Origin: Moniliophthora roreri
Lineage: Eukaryota; Basidiomycota; Agaricomycetes; Agaricales; Marasmiaceae
Direction of reading: 5' to 3'
Assembly: GCA_001466705.2 (NCBI GenBank)
Contig: LATX02000236.1
Location: forward strand, 186,001-250,000
DNA: 64,000 nucleotides
Of the stretch, positions 59,286 through 64,000 are shown piece by piece. The notes below the pieces were generated by a model. The model was not told the DNA's origin. It searched no databases and was given only the letters and a program-made list of their open reading frames with translations. How positions within the stretch are numbered: position 1 is the stretch's first letter; every line of letters starts with the position of its first letter. A program made the translations under genes and the position numbers.

Positions 59286-60892
59286 CTATTGTATACGAAT
59301 ATGTACGTATGCGTGTTTATGCCAATCTGATACGCGGTAGTAAGTCAGCGCTGTCTGCAGAATAACGAAACTTCTAACATACCGTGTTTCCTGCTGAATA
59401 CGAGTGTAATTCAGAGTCTGTTTGACCGTTCTATAGTTACAGACTCTGCGGTGCACCAGAATTGCCAAGATGTCCATCGTAGCATCATACTTTTCATCTG
59501 ATTGTCGTTTGATTGCCTCCTCAAATCGAATCACATAACGAGCCATAGAGGGATTTCTTCCAAAAACATCTCCGCGAAGATATGCCAATAGCTCGTCCCA
59601 GGGCGTATACGTACCCGTAGACATCTTGTGAAATATCCAATGGAAGCACCGAGGATCAAAATCATCATTTGGAAACCATCCACGGACCGAGATGCGTTTC
59701 CAACGAACATTTTCACCTAATAACGTCACTGCTCAGTTAATGAGCATCTCAATGAATTTAAATACTGACTGAGGATACAGCATTTCGAGAGGGTCGAGGA
59801 ACTCATCCCATATGACTGAACCATCATATAATATTTATCCAGGTCAAGAGGTGAACCAACTTCGTCAAAAATAGCCCATTGGAAACTCTCAATCCGAGGA
59901 GACACAGAGAGAAAACTCTGGACTGCTTGAATATCCCCCTGAGTGTTCAGTACCTGTCAGCATGTTATCACATAGAGCATTAAATCGCAACTCACGTCAG
60001 AACCTGTAATCCCCAACGCTGCACTTGAAACCCTCGTTGAGTGGACCATAATGTGGGTGAGGAAGGGAAGTTTGAGCACGGACCGAACCAAATCAAGGTT
60101 CAGCCCAGGTCTGTCGACGACCCAAAACTCAAACATGTTCGGACTCCTCTCCGCTCTATATTCTAGAGCAGAAATGAGATCTTCACAGGATGAAGAATCG
60201 ACGCTGCTCCAGAACACAGAGACGAATCTGAGCCGCGGCATACTCCAGTTTTTCAACAGAGCTGTCGCAACGGAGCTGCAGACCTGGAGTTTACACAAAT
60301 CAGGCAGTTCAAGAAACCTAGACTTTTGTCGAAGATCGTGGTTTGATGTCATGTACGGGAAGATGACGACAAGCTCCAGTGACATTCGGTGGCAGCGAAT
60401 GAATTCCTCCATATGTTTGGTGAAGGGCATGAACAGATGGACATGCCTTAGCTTAGGGAAGACACCCGTGTAGAAATAGTGTTCGATGAGGTGCACATGA
60501 GATCCAAAATTGCCATTATAAAGGCCGAGGAATATGAGATTGATCGCGCGCGGCAAAGCCTGGGATATAAGCCGACAGAACGCGGTTAAACACTGGGTTT
60601 CCTCAGGTTTCCTAAGCCACCGTACTTTGTTAATCGATCTTTGATCAAAAGAATTTGGTGCGCACCATTTACCAAATCCAACAGACAAATTGCGCACCGA
60701 CTTTGCTGCCAGCGGGTTGACCATCAGAGCCTTCAAGAAGAAGACGGCTTTTGGTGGGTCAAAGAGATCAACTTCCTTGTAAAGAAGGGGCAGCACAATG
60801 CCACGGAATGTTTTTGATACTAGGCAGACGCGAACCCAGGTTGTTTTATCACAGAACGAAATGATAGTGGCGAAGATTTCGACTGGCAACAT
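59286..60892 (-). CDS. F-box-like protein of a second type
   Basis: Three exons (59996-60892, 59770-59953, 59286-59716), GT-AG introns of 42 and 53 bases, about 503 residues. The protein starts MLPVEIFATIISFCDKTTWV and continues VCLVSKTFRGIVLPLLYKEV, the compact F-box-like N-terminus common in agaricomycetes, followed by a leucine- and aromatic-rich body. It lacks the KPANHV motif of the other F-box genes here. The 3' end is uncertain: after QQETR a GTATGT donor and a TATCAG acceptor could define a further 56-base intron ending the protein a few codons later, instead of reading through to 59286. An SCF adaptor role is inferred from the family. Confidence 0.75.
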
Positions 60893-61051
60893 CGCGGTCA
60901 GAAGACAAGATGGTTGTGATTAGATAATAAGGCAATGGGTCCCCAAGGGCGCGCGCGCCGAGGACTATCAGTGTGGGTCCTGATGTGATCCTGTGGGCCC
61001 GACCTGGATGTCTTGTGGGCGCTAGAACACCGTCAGTGCATTCAATACAAA

Positions 61052-61420
61052 CTACTCTGAATTTACATCGAGAGCTGGAGCCCCTAGTACGCTCCGGTTC
61101 CTAGGCGCTCTCAGCTTTGTCCCGTTTACACCCAGCACATCGGAGTACATTGGATATTTTCCACTAACATTCCTTGCGACAACCTGGAAATAGTACACCA
61201 CCCCAACGTAAAACGGCGCCGTCGTCTGAAGGTCCATCTTTCTCATAACATTGAGCGAAACTCAGTTCATCGGTGTCAACCGGAATGTTCCCTGCATGGA
61301 TTTCCGTGGCGTGCACCTCGACGATACCAGAGGTATCGTGATAGGTTATGCCAAGAGTAGGGCGTGTCATGGGGTGACCTTTCCAGTTGTACCGTAACTT
61401 GCGGTCTAGCAAGGTTATGT
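61052..61420 (-). pseudogene. Possible fibronectin-III-like remnant
   Basis: The minus strand ends with a frame containing PFYVGVVYYFQVVARNVSGK and YSDVLGVNGT, which has the strand pattern and YxFxVxAxN core of a fibronectin type III domain. The upstream part (LGITYHDTSGIVEVHATEIH) is in another frame, so either an intron is missed or the gene is damaged. No partner domain or start could be assigned. Confidence 0.3.
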
Positions 61421-61907
61421 ATCAGACCGCAGTGAGGGCATACAAGCAAAGTGGTACCCACAGGCTTACACGTCCCCTACACCGAATACAAGATATTGCC
61501 CTCGGAGTCGTATTCAGAGAAGCAGAGATTTTGACCTCATCTAACCAGATCGTGAATGAACTGAAGTGAGTCGACTGGACCGTATCGTCCGAAGAGGACA
61601 CGCTCACCGGAGTGAAAAGCTCACAGCCTAAGGTAATCTAGTCAATGTCAACGCGAACCACGAGGCACGGGAGGGCCCACCAGTCTCAATGCCAACTTCC
61701 TGCATCACACCCTCGATAACGGAATTGTTACTCGACCCGTTATACAGTGGAAGCTCTTCGCAATAAAGTATGATATCGAGATATCTGATGCGTGAACGGT
61801 CCGTCCTTTAATATCAAGCTCGTATGAACAGTATTCGCTGTTCTCAAAGTCAGAAACGTCTGTATGAACGAGCTGGAAAGGGACCTACATAAATAGCGGT
61901 TTGTGCT
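61421..61907. other. Intergenic, no gene seen
   Basis: The right part (from about 61770) is homologous to 56040-56100, sharing a CGAGAT-TGATGC-TGAACGGT series of words, and belongs to the duplicated segment. Confidence 0.4.
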
Positions 61908-62549
61908 CTAATAGATCACCGCCATGTTATTAGGCATCTGGGTCCGATATGCTTCCTTTGCCAGATATCTGACAGCGCAAGGCAGGTACATCACCCTCAC
62001 ACCAACCAAAGCCCGGGGAACGGAATAATCACGACTATCCGGGGAGTTCACTGGGACTATCACCGTTCCTGGAAGTAGGTAATACGAATCGGCTAAGGAG
62101 CAAGTTTTAGGGTAGAGAATCCAAGACTGGATTCTGTCGAGGACGGATTCGGGAGATTCGCCGTGTTGGGAAGAGCAGTTGGTTTCATGAGCGAAGAATG
62201 CCCAGTGGGGACCGGTTTGCGACCACGGGAGCCTGTTTGGGTGTAGAACGATGCGGACGTCGATGGGCATGATGCAAACTTCAGATGACTGGGCCTGTAC
62301 ACGAAACTAAGAAAGCCGTTAGATGAGAAATGCGAAGAATCATATGCCGCTCACTTTGCAGTTCGATTGTATGGAGGAGGCGGGTAGGTCCTTGGTGGGC
62401 TGGCCTTTCTGATACATAACCATCCCCATAGAAAATGAACGACGGTGCTGCCACGGCGATGGCCATTTCAACGGGACAAGGGGATTTCGCAATGATGTCG
62501 AGGATATGACAGCAAGGCGAAGACTTGAGCTCAAGTAGAGACATTCCAT
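61908..62549 (-). CDS. Unrecognised small protein, intact copy of a duplicated gene
   Basis: Two exons, 62355-62549 and 61908-62294, joined in phase 0 across a 60-base GTGAGC-CAG intron, give 193 residues starting MECLYLSSSLRLAVI and ending TQMPNNMAVIY. The second exon includes IVLHPNRLPWSQTGPHWAFF and a YYLLPGTVIVPVNSPD stretch. No domain was recognised. A further upstream exon is possible: at about 62640-62720 the minus strand reads NKTTKNTEKKASDGNETDMG ending at a GTGAGT donor, and the dead paralogue at 57.1 kb has a matching exon end. The start is therefore uncertain. Confidence 0.45.
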
Positions 62550-64000
62550 TAATCACGGTATGAGCTATGCTTATCCTCCAGTATCTTATGTCGACATCAG
62601 TACTACAGAATATCAAAGGGTAGGATAGAGCACTCACAGGTTGTTCTCGTCTCCCATATCGGTCTCATTCCCGTCACTAGCCTTCTTCTCCGTGTTCTTC
62701 GTGGTCTTGTTCCCGCACGAGATGTACCCAGCCGAAATGCAGAAATCACTGAGAAAAACCCTAGTAAAACTCCATAGTTGTTTGGAGACGTTTCTTCAAT
62801 CTCTTCAAAGCTTCCGGATCTTCCTCGTCTGGACCGAAGACGGACGACATCTCCTTGCAGTTGCGAGAACAAATACAGTCGCCCGGAGAGATTCATCTAT
62901 CGCCGTGCGCGGTGAACATAGAGTTTCTGAGTCATTTTCGGTGTCATATTGTCAATTCGGGAGGGTAGAATACTCGCTGACTTTTAGGTGCTTGAGTAAA
63001 GCACCGACCCAATTGCAACCCCATCAGCTTTCATTCCTGCCTAACTTCGCTCAGAAGCCACAGGATAATGTCAGAGGGTGAGCCATTTAAGTCGACTTCA
63101 GGAAAGGAATGATTCTCGTAGATTGAAGTTGAGACTGATGGTAGTTCAGAAGCAAGCCGCGTCGGCGCGCCTCTACTCTTAACCACCATGAAGCTCCCCA
63201 AATCCTGCGCTCCCAAGCGACCTCTTTGCGGGTCATCAACCGACGTCAAGGATGTTAAATGGTTGGAAGTTCAGGTAACTTGTCGTGGTGCGCTTTCTGG
63301 CATCGCCTGTAACGAGCAGAACTGACCAGTTTAGCGCCTTCTCTAGTTTTATTGCGCTTTTATCTCATACAGTCATGCTCTGCCAGATCAAGTCGCTTCG
63401 AATCGCAGGGAAGCGGAATTACTCACCGTTGGATCCGACATAGCTCGATGACCTCCAAGTCGGGAATGTGGCGGAAGACGTTGAACTCGAAGGGGCGGTA
63501 ACGGACCCGGAAACACAAGAATGGTCAGATTTCAGGCTGACAGAGAAGATTGGGACTTTGCTCAAGTTTTCTTCGATGGAAAAAAGGGAAACGTTGAATG
63601 CTGAGCCGATACGTCAGGGTTTCGATCTACTGCCACTGGTGAATACTACTTACTACTTACCAAGTGTGTCCTTACTCACTAACGTCGACATCTCGCCGAC
63701 GAGAATGTCAAGTTTACCCAGATTTTGGCTCGCTCGACCAAGTGTTGAGTAAAACCCCCTTGGTTCATTCAACACACTTGAACCAGCAAGACTCTAGCCT
63801 CGCACTACATTGCTCATTGTTTCAGCTGTCTGGACCTGCCTAGGCGCCGCAAAATCCGATACCAACTTGGTCAGTCACTCATACGACAACCACTCGCGAT
63901 ACCGTAAGGACTTTCCTGGAATATATATTAACGTCGCTCAAAATTCGATCCCCCTCGTACTTAGCTCAAAGCGAGCAAATGAGGGCGTGTCCCTGAATCC
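62550..64000. other. Right end, possible upstream exon, otherwise no gene seen
   Basis: The minus strand at about 62640-62850 may hold an exon of the gene at 61908-62549. The segment 63085-63180 repeats the flank at 57450-57590. The last 0.7 kb has short open frames without recognisable features; a gene crossing the right edge cannot be excluded. Confidence 0.35.

Overview
The window is nuclear DNA of a filamentous basidiomycete, most likely a mushroom-forming agaricomycete. The evidence is the many introns of about 50-65 bases with GTRNGT donors and CTRAY-like branch sites, the compact genes, short TATA-to-ATG distances and the gene families present: Chs7, Kre6/Skn1-type GH16 proteins, tandem P450s, large F-box families and MYND proteins. 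There are no bacterial operons, CRISPR arrays or rRNA genes. Gene models were built by hand from splice signals, reading frame and paralogue comparison; no transcript data were available.

Layout. 0.9-3.8 kb: two tandem minus-strand proteins made almost entirely of WW domains. 4.5-5.9 kb: an F-box protein. 8.4-9.9 kb: a six-exon chitin synthase export chaperone (Chs7). 10.6-12.6 kb: weakly supported genes, one with exon-sized repeats. 13.3-17.2 kb: a tandem pair of unrecognised, mostly disordered proteins sharing several exact motifs. 18.3 kb: an intron-containing tRNA-Ile(AAU). 18.6-20.7 kb: a four-exon MYND zinc-finger protein. 24.0-32.2 kb: three tandem P450s, each 533 residues in 12 exons of identical lengths, two followed by the same broken F-box fragment. 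34.8-46.5 kb: two convergent Kre6/Skn1 (GH16) genes enclosing a tandemly duplicated F-box unit whose second copy is frameshifted. 47.5-49.2 kb: another F-box gene of the same subfamily. 49.7-54.2 kb: a large membrane-protein gene that is frameshifted and almost free of CpG along most of its body while its 5' end is normal. 56-64 kb: a duplicated small gene (one copy dead), a single C2H2 finger protein, a different F-box-like gene and a fibronectin-III-like remnant.

How the genes relate. Chs7 and the two Kre6-type proteins serve cell-wall assembly (chitin and beta-glucan) but are far apart and do not form a cluster. The P450 array looks like an expanded accessory oxidation function with a shared promoter motif; no biosynthetic core enzyme is nearby, so it is not evidence for a secondary-metabolite cluster. 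The rest of the window is shaped by local duplication and decay: WW pair, disordered pair, P450 trio, F-box copies, Kre6 pair and the 56/62 kb pair.

The least explained items are the CpG-decayed membrane-protein gene, the tandem pair at 13-17 kb, the CCGTCGG/CCGACGG element ahead of the P450s, and the repeated exon module near 11 kb. I see no convincing wholly new multi-gene system.
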